NCBI GenBank assembly: GCA_009692685.1
Contig: SHYS01000001.1
Location: 62,001 to 126,000, forward strand
Reading direction: 5' to 3'
Length of the DNA stretch: 64,000 nt
Source: Dehalococcoidia bacterium
GTDB taxonomy: Bacteria > Chloroflexota > Dehalococcoidia > UBA2979
The position numbers and the translations under genes were made by a program. Positions 44,421 through 53,738 of this stretch are shown one piece after another. Each line of letters begins with the position of its first letter. Positions within the stretch are counted from its first letter, which is position 1. The notes below the pieces were generated by a model. It worked only from the letters and a program-made list of their open reading frames with translations. It made no database searches and was not told the origin of the DNA.

Positions 44421-44921
44421 GACAGCGGGCTCGACTCTCCGCCCGACGATCACGAGGTCACGCTCCACACCATCGAGAACGGCAACGCGTGGCAGGTGAG
44501 CCCACCGCGCGAAGCCGTGCCCCTCGAAGAGCGCGAGGCTCGGTGCGTTGTGGGCGAAGATGAAACCGAAGAGCGTTGTCACGCCGATGCGTGATGCGTG
44601 CGCCAGCGCCGCCTCGAGAAGGTACGCGCCAAGCCCCTCCCCACGCCGTGTTTCGTCGACGTAGATGCTGAGTTCGGCGGTACCCGAGTAGGCCGGCCGC
44701 CCGTAGAACGAGGAGAAGCTCAGCCAGGCGATGACGTTCGCTGACTCCGCCGCCACCCACAGCGGCCGCTGGTCGGGCGTGTGCTCCTCGAACCACGGAA
44801 CGCGGCTCTCCACGGACACAGGTTCGAGGTCGGCAGTGGCCATGCGGCCCGGGATTGTTGAGTTGTAGATCTCCAAGATGCGCGGGAGATCGAGACGCGT
44901 GGCAACTCGATGGGTGGGCAT
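44406..44921 (-). CDS. GNAT acetyltransferase, phosphinothricin-acetyltransferase-like
   Basis: The 171-residue protein resembles PAT/Bar enzymes: ATRLDLPRILEIYNSTIPGR, WFEEHTPDQRPLWVA, SIYVDETRRGEGLGAYLLEA (acetyl-CoA loop) and NAPSLALFEGHGF. Real substrates of such chromosomal homologues are often methionine sulfoximine or unknown amines. I start it at ATG 44921. The last codons run into the repeat cluster, so the C-terminus may have changed. Confidence 0.85.
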   Translation of the reverse strand: MPTHRVATRLDLPRILEIYNSTIPGRMATADLEPVSVESRVPWFEEHTPDQRPLWVAAESANVIAWLSFSSFYGRPAYSGTAELSIYVDETRRGEGLGAYLLEAALAHASRIGVTTLFGFIFAHNAPSLALFEGHGFARWAHLPRVAVLDGVERDLVIVGRRVEPAVPRSA

Positions 44922-44940
44922 GGGCCGCACCTCCTCGGCG

Positions 44941-45837
44941 TTACTTGAGGGCGAGGAAGACCGCGAGGAATATCGCCAGTTGGGCGAGTCCGGCGAGGCC
45001 AAAGAGCACATAGCCTGCCACCCTCGAGGAGGCATGCGCGACGATCCCGATGGCGAAGTTGATGGCGAGGATGGCCGTCGCTGACCTCGGCAGGGCGAAC
45101 AGCGCTTCGCGCCCCGACACGGACACGAGGGCGGTCGGCATCCCCGGTGGGAACGTTAGCGCGAGCGTCGGCGGCACTCCGGCGTAGCGTTCCACCACGT
45201 AGACCCACAGCGCGAGGCACGCGACGAGGGCGGCGAGGACCATGACCCGTGCGAGCGTGTCCTCCCAGAACGGCTGCGCTGCCGTGCCTTCGCGCTCGAC
45301 GTGGTGACGCACTCCAGCCGTCGGGCCCAGCTCTTGGCGCAGCTGGATCTCACGAGCAAAGGCGTGGGGGTCTTCGACGGAGATCGCGTACGTGTGCTCG
45401 GAGGTCATGACGTAGAGCACCTGCTCCGCTGTCTGGTGCGTCGAGTAGAACATCACCTCGCCGATGCGGTCGATCTCACCTCGGCCGATGTGATGGCCCA
45501 GCCACGAGATACCTCGGACGGGCGGGACGCCGACCGCGGTGCCGGGTACGAGCCGCTCGATCTCGCCCAGCGGCACCACCTGCCTCGTTGGCCCCCACGT
45601 GATCAGCAGCCCGTTGCGGTCGATGCCGTAAGCGATGGTGGCAAGGGCGTGCGTCCAGAAGGCAAACAACAGTGCGAGGCCGGTCAGGGCCGCGGCGCCC
45701 GTATAGGCGAGCATGGAGGCGATCCCGACACCCGCCTCGAGGGCGAACGCGAACATCACATAAGCCACGCCTGCTGACCACAGCGCGAGGCCGCTGCCCA
45801 CCAGCAAACCCAGGGCGCGCGGCGGCTGGTAGTACAC
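44941..45837 (-). CDS. Membrane protein with bacterial PH-like domain
   Basis: A 298-residue protein with two N-terminal membrane segments (about 8-35 and 40-65) and a soluble part that reads like a bacterial PH domain (YGIDRNGLLITWGPTRQVVP, LGEIERLVPG, ISVEDPHAFAREIQLR). One membrane segment follows around 205-225, and two more close the C-terminus. Function unknown. It lies just upstream of the acetyltransferase gene, same strand. Confidence 0.65.
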   Translation of the reverse strand: MYYQPPRALGLLVGSGLALWSAGVAYVMFAFALEAGVGIASMLAYTGAAALTGLALLFAFWTHALATIAYGIDRNGLLITWGPTRQVVPLGEIERLVPGTAVGVPPVRGISWLGHHIGRGEIDRIGEVMFYSTHQTAEQVLYVMTSEHTYAISVEDPHAFAREIQLRQELGPTAGVRHHVEREGTAAQPFWEDTLARVMVLAALVACLALWVYVVERYAGVPPTLALTFPPGMPTALVSVSGREALFALPRSATAILAINFAIGIVAHASSRVAGYVLFGLAGLAQLAIFLAVFLALK

Positions 45838-45864
45838 GGCGCTCCTTGCCAGGGAACCTCGAGG

Positions 45865-46893
45865 CTACGCGCGAACCGGCTCGCGTGCGTAAACCGGCGT
45901 CAGCCAGTCGGCGTACTCGGGCAGGCGGCCGGTGATGGCGGCGAAGAATCGAGCCTGGAGCTGCTTCGAGATCGGTCCCGGACGGCCGTCGCCAATCGCG
46001 ACGCGGTCCAGTTCGACCACCGGGGTGATGTGAGCGGCGGTCCCCGTCATGAAGACCTCATCCGCGATGTACAGCTCTGTGCGGTCAATCGTGCGCCTTT
46101 CGACCTCGAGGCCGAAGTCGCGCTGCGCGATCTCGAAGGCGGTCTCGAGCGTGATGCCTTCGAGGATGTTGTCCTGCGGTGGCGGCGTGATCAGCCGCCC
46201 GTGGCGGATCATCACGATGTTCTCACCGGACCCCTCCGAAACGTGCCCATCTTGGTTCAGCATGATCGCCTCGTCGAAGCCCGAGAGCTGCGCCTCGGTC
46301 TTGGCGAGCGCGTTGTTCACGTACAGCCCGTTGACCTTCGCGCGCGCGGGAATCGAGGTGTCGTCGACGCGCCGCCAAGAAGACGTCATGCAGCGCGCCC
46401 CGGCATCGATGTCCAGGTAGCCGTTCAGGACCGTCGTGAACATCAGGAAGTCGTCGTCAAGGTCGTGCATCCGCGGGCCGATCACGTGGGACGACTTGTA
46501 GACGATCGGCCGGATGTAGACATCCTCGTGGTAGTCGTTCAACTCGATCAACTCGACGGTCTTCTTCACCAGCTCGTCGTCGGTGTACTGGAGGCCCATG
46601 CGCATGATCTTGGCGCTCTGGCGGATGCGAGCGAAGTGCTCGCGAGCCTTGAAGAGGTAGAGCTGGCTCTGATCGGGGTTCCAGTTGCCGCGAACGCCCT
46701 CGAATACCGCCGTGCCGTAGAGGAATGCGTGCGTCATGATGTTGATGTTCGCCTCGGCGAGCGGGACGAACCGCCCTTCGAAGAACGCCATCGGGGTCGC
46801 CGGCATGAGCAGCTCCAATCGTGGCGTGTGGGCCTCGAGGGCCGCGCGCAGATTCCGCACGAGGCCTCGAGGGGTGCTCGCGGTACCAGTCAT
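45865..46893 (-). CDS. ilvE: Branched-chain amino acid aminotransferase
   Basis: IlvE performs the last step of Ile/Leu/Val synthesis. This class IV PLP enzyme shows FFEGRFVPLAEANINIMTHA, FLYGTAVFEGVRG, the catalytic Lys in RAKVNGLYVNNALAKTEA, and GSGENIVMIRHGRLITPP. From ATG 46893 it has 342 residues, with about 30 before the usual family start; an internal ATG at MAFFEG is possible. It is separate from the ilv/leu operon. Confidence 0.93.
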   Translation of the reverse strand: MTGTASTPRGLVRNLRAALEAHTPRLELLMPATPMAFFEGRFVPLAEANINIMTHAFLYGTAVFEGVRGNWNPDQSQLYLFKAREHFARIRQSAKIMRMGLQYTDDELVKKTVELIELNDYHEDVYIRPIVYKSSHVIGPRMHDLDDDFLMFTTVLNGYLDIDAGARCMTSSWRRVDDTSIPARAKVNGLYVNNALAKTEAQLSGFDEAIMLNQDGHVSEGSGENIVMIRHGRLITPPPQDNILEGITLETAFEIAQRDFGLEVERRTIDRTELYIADEVFMTGTAAHITPVVELDRVAIGDGRPGPISKQLQARFFAAITGRLPEYADWLTPVYAREPVRA

Positions 46894-47010
46894 GGTACGG
46901 CTGGTGCGGAAAGGGCGGCAAGGCGAGGGCTGGCGGGGCCCCAGCCGTCGAGACGTGCCGTAGACTCCCTGCAGATTCACGAGATTCTCCTCGAGGTAGC
47001 GCCGGTGCCG

Positions 47011-47430
47011 ATGACCCCCGCCGAAATAGATGCATTCCTGCGCCAGCCGCTGATTGCGGTGATTTCGACTGTCGATGAGGCCGGTCGCCCACGTTCGACG
47101 CCCGTCTGGTTCCACTGGGAGGACGGCTGCGCCTACCTCTTCACCCGGCGCAAGAGCCTGAAGTGGCGCAACCTCCTCGCGAGGCCGTACGCCTCGCTCT
47201 GCGTGGATCAGCGCACGCCGCCCTATGCGGCACTCGTTCTCGATGGCCCGGCCGAAGCCGTCGAGGATCCCCCGCGCCTCTACGAGCTCGCGGGCCGCAT
47301 GGCGAGGGCCTACTACGGCGAATCGAAGGGTGCGGCGTTCGCCGAGCGCTATCGCGACAACCCCAACACCGTGCTCTTCCGGCTTCGCCCCGAACGTACC
47401 GTGTCGTGGGCCTATACCGAGGACGAGTAG
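47011..47430 (+). CDS. PPOX-class F420-dependent-type oxidoreductase
   Basis: A 139-residue split-barrel flavin/deazaflavin-binding protein: PLIAVISTVDEAGRPRSTPV, WFHWEDGCAYLFTRRKSLKW, RNLLARPYASLCVD. The pattern fits the TIGR03618-like F420-dependent branch found in Actinobacteria and Chloroflexota. It is divergent from ilvE and 10 bases before an MBL-fold gene. Substrate unknown. Confidence 0.8.
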   Translation: MTPAEIDAFLRQPLIAVISTVDEAGRPRSTPVWFHWEDGCAYLFTRRKSLKWRNLLARPYASLCVDQRTPPYAALVLDGPAEAVEDPPRLYELAGRMARAYYGESKGAAFAERYRDNPNTVLFRLRPERTVSWAYTEDE

Positions 47431-47440
47431 GACCACCGCC

Positions 47441-48340
47441 ATGCTGCACCCCTCGGGAGCGCGCTATCGCGTCGGCGGCATCGAGTTCGCGGTGCTGAGC
47501 GACGGCATCTACAAATACGACGCTGGCGCCGTCTTCGGCGTGGTGCCGCGAGTGATGTGGGAACGCGTCGTCCCACCCCGCGACGCCATGTATCGCATCG
47601 AGCTTGGCCTCAACTGCCTGCTGATTCGCTCGGAGGGGCGCCTTGTCCTCATCGAGAGCGGCGTGGGTGGGAAGCCAGGCGACCGTGACGGCGCGTCCCC
47701 CGCCGAGGAGGGCACGCTGCTCAGCGCGCTCGCTGCCCTCGACGTTGCGCCCGCCGACATCACTGACGTCGTCAACACGCACCTGCACGCCGACCACTGC
47801 GGCTGGAACACCAGCGGCGCGGGCATCGAGGGCGACCCGCTCCGCCCCACCTTCCCGAACGCTACGCACCACCTCGCCACGCAGGAGTGGGAGGACGCCA
47901 ACCACCCCAACGAGCGGACCCGCGCCACCTATCTCGAGCGCAACCTCACGCCGATCGCCGACCACGTGCGCCTCCTTAATGGCGCTGGTGCGGAGACGGC
48001 CATCACCTCGGAAGTCCGCTTTCTGGCCGCGCCCGGTCACACCCACGGGCACGGCGTCGTGGTCCTGCGAGGCGGCGGCGGGGGTGGAGGTGAGTGGGCG
48101 CTGTTCACCGGCGACCTCGCGCAGCACCGCGTGCAGCTGGAGCGCACCACCTGGGTGTCCGGCCTCGATGTGCTGCCGCTGATCTCGATGGAGACGAAGA
48201 AGGTCCTGATGGACCGCGCCATCGATGAGGAGGCACTGGTCATCATGGCCCACGGCGCCTACCCCGGCGTCGCCCGCATGACCCGCACCGACCGCGGCTT
48301 CCGCCAGCTCACCGATGTCCACCCGGACCTCGAGGGATGA
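47441..48340 (+). CDS. Metallo-beta-lactamase-fold hydrolase
   Basis: A 299-residue MBL-fold enzyme. The metal motif is VNTHLHADHCGWN (HxHxDH); later ligands are His in AAPGHTHGHGVVVL, Asp in LFTGDLAQH, and a final His in VIMAHGAYPG. The GGGGGGGG run near residue 215 is an unusual flexible loop. Lactonases and quorum-quenching enzymes share this architecture, but the substrate cannot be assigned. Confidence 0.88.
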   Translation: MLHPSGARYRVGGIEFAVLSDGIYKYDAGAVFGVVPRVMWERVVPPRDAMYRIELGLNCLLIRSEGRLVLIESGVGGKPGDRDGASPAEEGTLLSALAALDVAPADITDVVNTHLHADHCGWNTSGAGIEGDPLRPTFPNATHHLATQEWEDANHPNERTRATYLERNLTPIADHVRLLNGAGAETAITSEVRFLAAPGHTHGHGVVVLRGGGGGGGEWALFTGDLAQHRVQLERTTWVSGLDVLPLISMETKKVLMDRAIDEEALVIMAHGAYPGVARMTRTDRGFRQLTDVHPDLEG

Positions 48341-48506
48341 CACCATTCCTCCCGCATTCGTTTAAACCTCACTTGTCGACCGCCATTCGAACTCGTCTCG
48401 AGCTGTCGGGGTCGCGAAGCGGGCCCCCGGTGGCGCAACCCTCGCGCGGCAAGGGGCGGGCGGGCGGGCAGTCGGTCCGAAGGGCCGTCAGCTCTCGGGC
48501 GACCTC
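48341..48506. other. GC-rich gap, no gene recognised
   Basis: The 166 bases between the MBL and GcvT-like genes contain GC-rich inverted repeats and GGCGGGCGGGCGGG. I considered SAM, THF and glycine riboswitches because of the GcvT-like gene downstream, but none of their core motifs is evident. Confidence 0.4.
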
Positions 48507-49625
48507 GTGACCATCGGGGGCGGGCCCGCGTTTCTTTTCGGGCACGGGCTGCCGAACGTGCTGCCGCTGGCCGGACTGCACATCGAGCTGGGCTGTCATC
48601 CCGGTCCCGCGCACGGCTACACCGTGCCGCTGTGGTACGTCAGCCCCCTCGACGAGCAAGTGGCAACGAGGTCCGGCGCCGGTCTCTTCGACCGCTCCTA
48701 CTTGGGCCAGCACTACGTCACCGGCGAGCGCGCCGCCGAGGTGCTGGGGGCGGTGCTTGCCACCGACCCTGCGCGCGTGCCTGTGGGCAGCGTCACCCGC
48801 GCGATCGCCTGTCGCGAGGACAGCACCGTCCTCGACCTGCCACTCCTCGCCCACCTCGATGAGGGCCGCTGGTTCCTACTCTGCGGCGCCGGCGGACACG
48901 AGCTCGCGCATGCGATCGAGGCGGCTGGTGAGGCCGTCGGCGTGCAGGTCCACGATCGCTCGATGTATGTCGCCGTGCTATCGCTGCAGGGCCCGCGCGC
49001 GCGCGACGTAGCCGCCGATGTGCTCGGGCGCGAGCTGGTCGACACCGTTTCGCGAGGCCACACCCGCGAGTTCTTGTTCGGCCTGCACCGCGCAGCGCTG
49101 TTTGGCGCCTCCGACGTTGGGGAGGATGGACTCGTACTCGTCGTCGAGCCCGGTACCGCCGCCGATGCCTGGCGCGCGCTGGTCGCTGCGGGCGCAACCT
49201 CGGCGGGCTTGGCGGCGCACGACGCCCTGCGCCTTGAAGCGGGTACCCTCGAGGCGCCCCGCGAGACGCCTCGCCCGGCCACCCCGTACGCGGCCGGCCT
49301 CCAGGAGCTCGTCCACCTCGATGATCTCGAGGGCGGCGCTCGCACCTTCACCGGGAGCGGAGCGCTCCTGGCTGCGAAGCCACCGGAGCGCCGCCTGGCC
49401 GCGCTTCGCCTCGACGGTCCGAGGCTGGCGAAGCCCGGCTCGCGAGTACGGGTCGCCGGCTTCGATATCGGCGCGTGCGTAGCCGCCGGGTGGTCGTCCG
49501 TGCTCGATGCGCCATTGGCGCTAGCCTACCTCGCGCCTGCGCTCGACACGCTCGAGGTGGACTGCGCCGGCATCTGGCAGCGCGCGACGCGGGTCACGAT
49601 CCCCCTCGCCAGCCTCGCGACGTAA
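48507..49625 (+). CDS. GcvT/YgfZ-family aminomethyltransferase-like protein
   Basis: A 372-residue folate-binding protein fold: VATRSGAGLFDRSYLGQHYV, TGERAAEVLGAVLATDP and the C-terminal GWSSVLDAPLALAYLAPAL match the GcvT family. The N-terminal 40 residues before that are atypical and the exact start (GTG 48507) is uncertain. No other glycine-cleavage genes are nearby, so it may be a stand-alone demethylase-like paralogue or a YgfZ-type Fe-S protein. Confidence 0.75.
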   Translation: MTIGGGPAFLFGHGLPNVLPLAGLHIELGCHPGPAHGYTVPLWYVSPLDEQVATRSGAGLFDRSYLGQHYVTGERAAEVLGAVLATDPARVPVGSVTRAIACREDSTVLDLPLLAHLDEGRWFLLCGAGGHELAHAIEAAGEAVGVQVHDRSMYVAVLSLQGPRARDVAADVLGRELVDTVSRGHTREFLFGLHRAALFGASDVGEDGLVLVVEPGTAADAWRALVAAGATSAGLAAHDALRLEAGTLEAPRETPRPATPYAAGLQELVHLDDLEGGARTFTGSGALLAAKPPERRLAALRLDGPRLAKPGSRVRVAGFDIGACVAAGWSSVLDAPLALAYLAPALDTLEVDCAGIWQRATRVTIPLASLAT

Positions 49626-49714
49626 ATCCGACCGTCCTCGTTTGACGGGATCCGACGCCGCGCCCTGTTGGGGATCCGCGCGATGTCGGAGTCGATCGTG
49701 TACACGTCGGCCCG

Positions 49715-50111
49715 TCAGCCTGACGGCTTCGCGCGGACCAGCGCCCGATAGAAGGGGATGCTGATGACAAACGGCAGGAAGTAGCAGACGACTCGGAACA
49801 GCACGGCGGCGAGCGCCGCATGCTCGAGTTGCACGCCGAGGATCGCGAGAGTCGCCGCTTGTGTCCCTTCCTGCACGCCAAGCCCACCGGGCACGAAGGA
49901 CACGAACCCCAGCGCTACGCCAGTCGTGAAGCCTCCCACCAGGACGGAAGGGCTGAGCGTTTCGCCGAAGGCGTCGACGCAGAACCAGAAGGCGGCCAGC
50001 GCCTGCGCCTTGAGACGCTGGCCGCCGAACTCGAGGCGCTGCCGCCAGCCGACATCGAGTCGCTGGAGCGCGCTGTTGAGGCCCTGCGCCGGCTCGAGGA
50101 TCCCTCCGTGG
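49715..50111 (-). pseudogene. Truncated LPG-synthetase-like (UPF0104) membrane protein
   Basis: Only the last third of a UPF0104/AglD-type membrane protein is recognisable: VLVGGFTTGVALGFVSFVPG, GLGVQEGTQAATLAILGVQL and FRVVCYFLPFVISIPFYRAL. Whole members exceed 300 residues. Upstream text (QGLNSALQRLDVGWRQRLEF) is not clearly membrane-like and there is no convincing start. I read it as an N-terminally deleted remnant. Confidence 0.6.
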
Positions 50112-50124
50112 GAGCAGGCGCCCG

Positions 50125-50844
50125 CTAGTACCACGTCTCGAGGGGTACGCCCCACTGGAACGGCCGAGTGAGCACGTAGCCGACGTGGTATTCACCCGCG
50201 AAGTGCTTCACGGCCGCGCGCAGCGGGTCCGTGGTCGGGCCAGCATAACCTACGTCCTGCGCCCACCCGAACATGTTGAGCGGGATGTCGAGGTAGACCG
50301 TGCGGCTGCGCGCCGTGCGCGGCATGGCCGCTGCGGCCTCCTCCATGCGGGCGCCAGCCTGCCTGAGCAGTTGCTCCATGGTGCGTACCGGCCACATCCG
50401 GCGCGGCGCCACCCAGGCATCCAGATTGGACACATACAGGAGCGGCCTCTCCCCAGCTTCGCCGAGAGGCTGCTCGTCGCCGGGCCGGTCGAGAGCGACC
50501 GTCGAGCGCACCGCAGGTCCAAGGTGCTCGAAGGTCCATGCTGTGGCGCAGACCTCGCTCAGCACGTCCTGGAGGCGCTGGTCATCCTCGCTCCAGCCGC
50601 CGCAGGCGCGAGGGCCGTGAGCATGAAGAACCAGGGCGGCCACCGCCTCGGCGAGCCCGACGCGCGCCGTCTCATCGAGGGCGCGGCCCAGCCAGTAGAG
50701 CGGTGGGTGATGCTCGGGCGACCGCGTCTTCACACCCGCCACCCAGCACGCGTCCGGATCACGCACCGGCGCGATCTTAGGCAGGATCGCCTGGAGCCAG
50801 GCAGCGATCTGTCGCGACACGTGGAGATCTGCGGGATCGAGCAT
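50125..50844 (-). CDS. Conserved hypothetical protein
   Basis: A 239-residue soluble protein (from ATG 50844) that I do not recognise. Notable segments are KTRSPEHHPPLYWLGRALDE, HAHGPRACGGWSEDDQRLQD and NMFGWAQDVGYAGPTTDPLR. It has no signal peptide or membrane segment and is divergent from uppP with about 105 bases between. Confidence 0.6.
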   Translation of the reverse strand: MLDPADLHVSRQIAAWLQAILPKIAPVRDPDACWVAGVKTRSPEHHPPLYWLGRALDETARVGLAEAVAALVLHAHGPRACGGWSEDDQRLQDVLSEVCATAWTFEHLGPAVRSTVALDRPGDEQPLGEAGERPLLYVSNLDAWVAPRRMWPVRTMEQLLRQAGARMEEAAAAMPRTARSRTVYLDIPLNMFGWAQDVGYAGPTTDPLRAAVKHFAGEYHVGYVLTRPFQWGVPLETWY

Positions 50845-50950
50845 CTGTCGATGGTATCGGGTAGCGAGTTGTGGTCGCGCGTGTCCATGCCGCCGCGGTA
50901 CCCGCCCGCACTCTCGCGCGCGTAGAGGCGAACGGCCGTAGCGTCGATGT

Positions 50951-51775
50951 GTGGATGAATACCTGCGCGCGATCTTTCTTGGTGCGCTGCAGGCACCCAC
51001 CGAGTTTCTTCCGATCTCCTCCTCAGCACACCTGTTCCTCGCCGAGCGCCTGCTGGGGGAACGTGCGTCGTCGTTGACGTTCGACGTCGGCCTGCATACC
51101 GGCACGCTGCTCGCCGTGCTGCTCTACTTCCGCGCCGAGTGGTTCGGCTTCGCCCGGGCGCTCGTCGTCGACGTCACCAGTGGAGGTGGGCCGGGACCAC
51201 GGTGGAGTATCGAGTCCCGCCTGCTTCTCGCCATTGCGTGGGGCACGCTGCCAGCCGTAGCCGCCGGGTATCTGCTGAACGACGCTATCGACGCATACGC
51301 GCGGTCGGTGTCCGTCATCGTCGGGACGCTCATCGGGTTCGGCGTGCTCCTGGAGGTGGCGGATCGCCGTCCGGAGGCCCGCGGGCTCGGGGCCATGACT
51401 TACGCGGCGGCGTTCCTGGTGGGCATGGGCCAGGCGATCGCCCTCGTGCCCGGCGTGTCGAGGTCGGGGGTGACGATCAGCGCCGCGCGCGCGCTCGGTT
51501 TCGATCGAGGCACGGCGGCACGGTTCTCGTTCCTGCTCTCAGCACCGGTCGTCTTTGCCGCCGCCGTCCTCGAACTGGGTTACGCCCTCGTCAGCGGCGC
51601 GCCGGTGGCGTGGGGCCCGATGCTGGCTGGCGCGGCGACAGCGGCGATCGTGGGCTGGTTCGTGATCGCGGGACTGCTCTCGTTCCTGCGGACGCGGAGC
51701 CTGCGTGTGTTCGTCTGGTATAGAATCGCGCTCGGTCTGGCGGTCCTCGCCGGAGCCGCGATGGGCGCGCTCTAG
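50951..51775 (+). CDS. uppP: Undecaprenyl-diphosphatase
   Basis: UppP (BacA) recycles the lipid carrier of cell-wall synthesis. The 274-residue membrane protein has LQAPTEFLPISSSAHLFLAE, where the usual QGxTEFLPISSSGH carries Ala for both Gly, and a second motif LVPGVSRSGVTISAARALGF with the catalytic Ser/Arg. About eight hydrophobic segments. Start at GTG 50951. Confidence 0.92.
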   Translation: MDEYLRAIFLGALQAPTEFLPISSSAHLFLAERLLGERASSLTFDVGLHTGTLLAVLLYFRAEWFGFARALVVDVTSGGGPGPRWSIESRLLLAIAWGTLPAVAAGYLLNDAIDAYARSVSVIVGTLIGFGVLLEVADRRPEARGLGAMTYAAAFLVGMGQAIALVPGVSRSGVTISAARALGFDRGTAARFSFLLSAPVVFAAAVLELGYALVSGAPVAWGPMLAGAATAAIVGWFVIAGLLSFLRTRSLRVFVWYRIALGLAVLAGAAMGAL

Positions 51776-51855
51776 TCGGGCGGATGCCCGCACAGGTGAA
51801 GCGACCCTGCCAACCACGGCAATGGCAACACACCTCGGAGCACTTCGGAGGCGAG

Positions 51856-52671
51856 ATGGTCCTCGAAAGTTTCAAGATGGACGGCAAGGTCGCCATCGTC
51901 ACCGGGTCCGGACGCGGGCTCGGGAAGGCGATGGCGAAAGCCCTCGCGGCCGCGGGCGCGAACGTAGTCTGCGCCGCTCGCACACCGGAGCAGATCGAGG
52001 CAACGGTCGCCGAGATCACGGGCGACGGCGGCACGGCCATCGCCGTGCCCACGGACGTGACGAGTTCGGCCCAGATTGACGCTCTCGTCGCGCGCGCCGT
52101 CGAGCAGTACGGCCGACTCGACGTGATGATTGCCAACGCCGGCGGTGGCGGCGGTCCGCAGGATGTCGAGTTCTGGGAGTACCCGGACGACGCCTTCGAC
52201 ATGGTCCTGGCGACCAACCTGAAGTCGGCCTTCTACAGCGGCCGCGCGGCCGCGAGGCAGTTCGTCAAACAGGGCGAAGGTGGCGTCATCGTGAACGTTG
52301 CTTCCGGAACGGCCCTTCGAGGTAACCAGCAGTTCGCCTACCCCACGGCCAAGGGCGGCGTGATCTCCCTGACTAGGTCCGAGGCGACATTGCTCGCGAA
52401 GCACAACATTCGCGCTAACTGCATCGTGCCGGGCTACATCAACCAGCGCCCGCCGCGAGACGAACAGGAAGCGGAGATTCGCCGCAACCGCGGCATTCGG
52501 GTGCCGATTCGGCGGCTGGGCGACTACTGGGAGCTGGGGCCGCTGGCGCTCTACCTCGCCTCGGATGCGTCGCGCTACGTGAACGGCGAGATGTTCATCA
52601 TCGATGGTGGCGGGCTCGCCGGTGGGCTCGCGCCGGTCACCTTCGCCCCCAAGCACGAGATCGGAGCCTGA
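51856..52671 (+). CDS. Short-chain dehydrogenase, canonical (pair 1, active subunit)
   Basis: A 271-residue SDR with TGSGRGLG cofactor motif, NAGGGGG, the catalytic Ser in VASGT and YPTAK with both Tyr and Lys. ATG 51856 follows CGGAGG. The C-terminus GEMFIIDGGGLAGGLAPVTF is shared in style with the SDR at 54746. It is followed after two bases by an SDR-like gene that lacks the catalytic Lys, suggesting an obligate active/pseudo pair. Likely substrate: a hydroxyacyl-CoA, from the enoyl-CoA hydratase neighbour. Confidence 0.88.
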   Translation: MVLESFKMDGKVAIVTGSGRGLGKAMAKALAAAGANVVCAARTPEQIEATVAEITGDGGTAIAVPTDVTSSAQIDALVARAVEQYGRLDVMIANAGGGGGPQDVEFWEYPDDAFDMVLATNLKSAFYSGRAAARQFVKQGEGGVIVNVASGTALRGNQQFAYPTAKGGVISLTRSEATLLAKHNIRANCIVPGYINQRPPRDEQEAEIRRNRGIRVPIRRLGDYWELGPLALYLASDASRYVNGEMFIIDGGGLAGGLAPVTFAPKHEIGA

Positions 52672-52673
52672 TT

Positions 52674-53492
52674 GTGACCACACCAGAGACCCTGGCCGCC
52701 CTCGCCGCACTGCCCGGCCCGCAGCATCTCCGTCTTGATGGCAAGCGCGCGCTCATCGTCGGCGCAGAGTCGCCCGTCGGCGCGGCGATCGCGCGTGGTT
52801 ACGCCGAGGCGGGCGCGGAGATCGCGCTCGCCGTGCTGAAGCCGGACGAAGCCGTCGTCTCCGCCAAGCGTCTCCAGCGAGACCTCGAGGCGCTGGGCGC
52901 GAAGTCGACCGTCTACGTCATGGACGTGCAGCTCGGCAAGAACGTGCAGGTCACCACAAGGCAGATCGCAAAGGAGCTCGGCGGCGTCGACATCGCCGTG
53001 TGCGCCTCGGACCTCTTTCTCGGCAAGCCCATCGGCAAGACGACGGACTCCGAGTTGCAGCAGGTGATGGCCTACAACTTCAACGCGCACTTCTTCGTCG
53101 CGCGCTCCGCCTCCGAGGAGATGCGTCGAGGCGGCTCGGGCGGACGCATCGTGCTCGTATCGCACGTCCTCGGCGAGCGCGGCCTGCCGAATACCGCCGC
53201 CTACGGAGCCGCGCATGGCGCCACGCAGCAGCTCGTGCGCTCGCTGTCGCAGGAGCTGGCGCCGGAGGGGATCACGATCAACGGGATCTCGACGGGGTGG
53301 ATGGACTGGATGTCGGACCGCCTCGACCCCGCGGACGAGGACGCCGGTCGCGCCGTGCGGTTCACTCTGCCTCGGCGCGCCGGAACGCCGGAGGATGTTG
53401 CGCCGCTCGCGCTGTACCTCGCGGGCTCTGGTACCGGCAACGTCACCGGCCAGGTCTTTCACGTCGACGGCGGCGTGACCCAACACCTGTAG
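52674..53492 (+). CDS. SDR-fold pseudoenzyme (pair 1, inactive subunit)
   Basis: A 272-residue SDR-fold protein with altered key residues. The TGxxxGxG loop reads VGAESPVG (Pro replaces the second Gly), and the active site YxxxK reads YGAAH (His replaces Lys). The Ser of VSHVLGERG is kept. GTG start lies two bases after the upstream SDR stop. By analogy with BbsC of the BbsCD dehydrogenase in anaerobic toluene degradation, it may be a structural partner. Confidence 0.85.
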   Translation: MTTPETLAALAALPGPQHLRLDGKRALIVGAESPVGAAIARGYAEAGAEIALAVLKPDEAVVSAKRLQRDLEALGAKSTVYVMDVQLGKNVQVTTRQIAKELGGVDIAVCASDLFLGKPIGKTTDSELQQVMAYNFNAHFFVARSASEEMRRGGSGGRIVLVSHVLGERGLPNTAAYGAAHGATQQLVRSLSQELAPEGITINGISTGWMDWMSDRLDPADEDAGRAVRFTLPRRAGTPEDVAPLALYLAGSGTGNVTGQVFHVDGGVTQHL

Positions 53493-53561
53493 GTCGTCGT
53501 ATCGACGGCGTACAGTTAGGTCGCGGGAACGACATAAGTCGGGCGTAGCGGAAGCTCAATC

Positions 53562-53627
53562 ATGCTCTGGACCATCGCGGTCATCGCCGTGCTCGTGCGT
53601 GTGATCCAGGGCCATCACGTCTTGTAG
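53562..53627 (+). CDS. 21-residue microprotein resembling lmo0937/DUF5670 ends
   Basis: A 22-codon frame begins MLWTIAVI and ends LVRVIQGHHVL. Family lmo0937 (DUF5670) proteins are about 50 residues with the same MLWTIAVI start and a VIAV..LIRLIxG end. The middle, including the Gly-rich turn, is missing here, as if deleted between the two IAVI repeats. GCGGAAG upstream is a weak Shine-Dalgarno. Confidence 0.45.
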   Translation: MLWTIAVIAVLVRVIQGHHVL

Positions 53628-53738
53628 CGGCGTTTCGCTCGACTCGGGCGAACCACCTCCGCAGCGGGCCGAGGTGCCTCACCTCGTCTGTACATCACGC
53701 GTACAATCCCGGCGCGCTGGCAGCCGAGGAGGTGACGC

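Noticed and set aside
48341..48506. Glycine, SAM or THF riboswitch before the GcvT-like gene
   Set aside because: The gap is GC-rich with short repeats, but none of the conserved cores of those classes is present.
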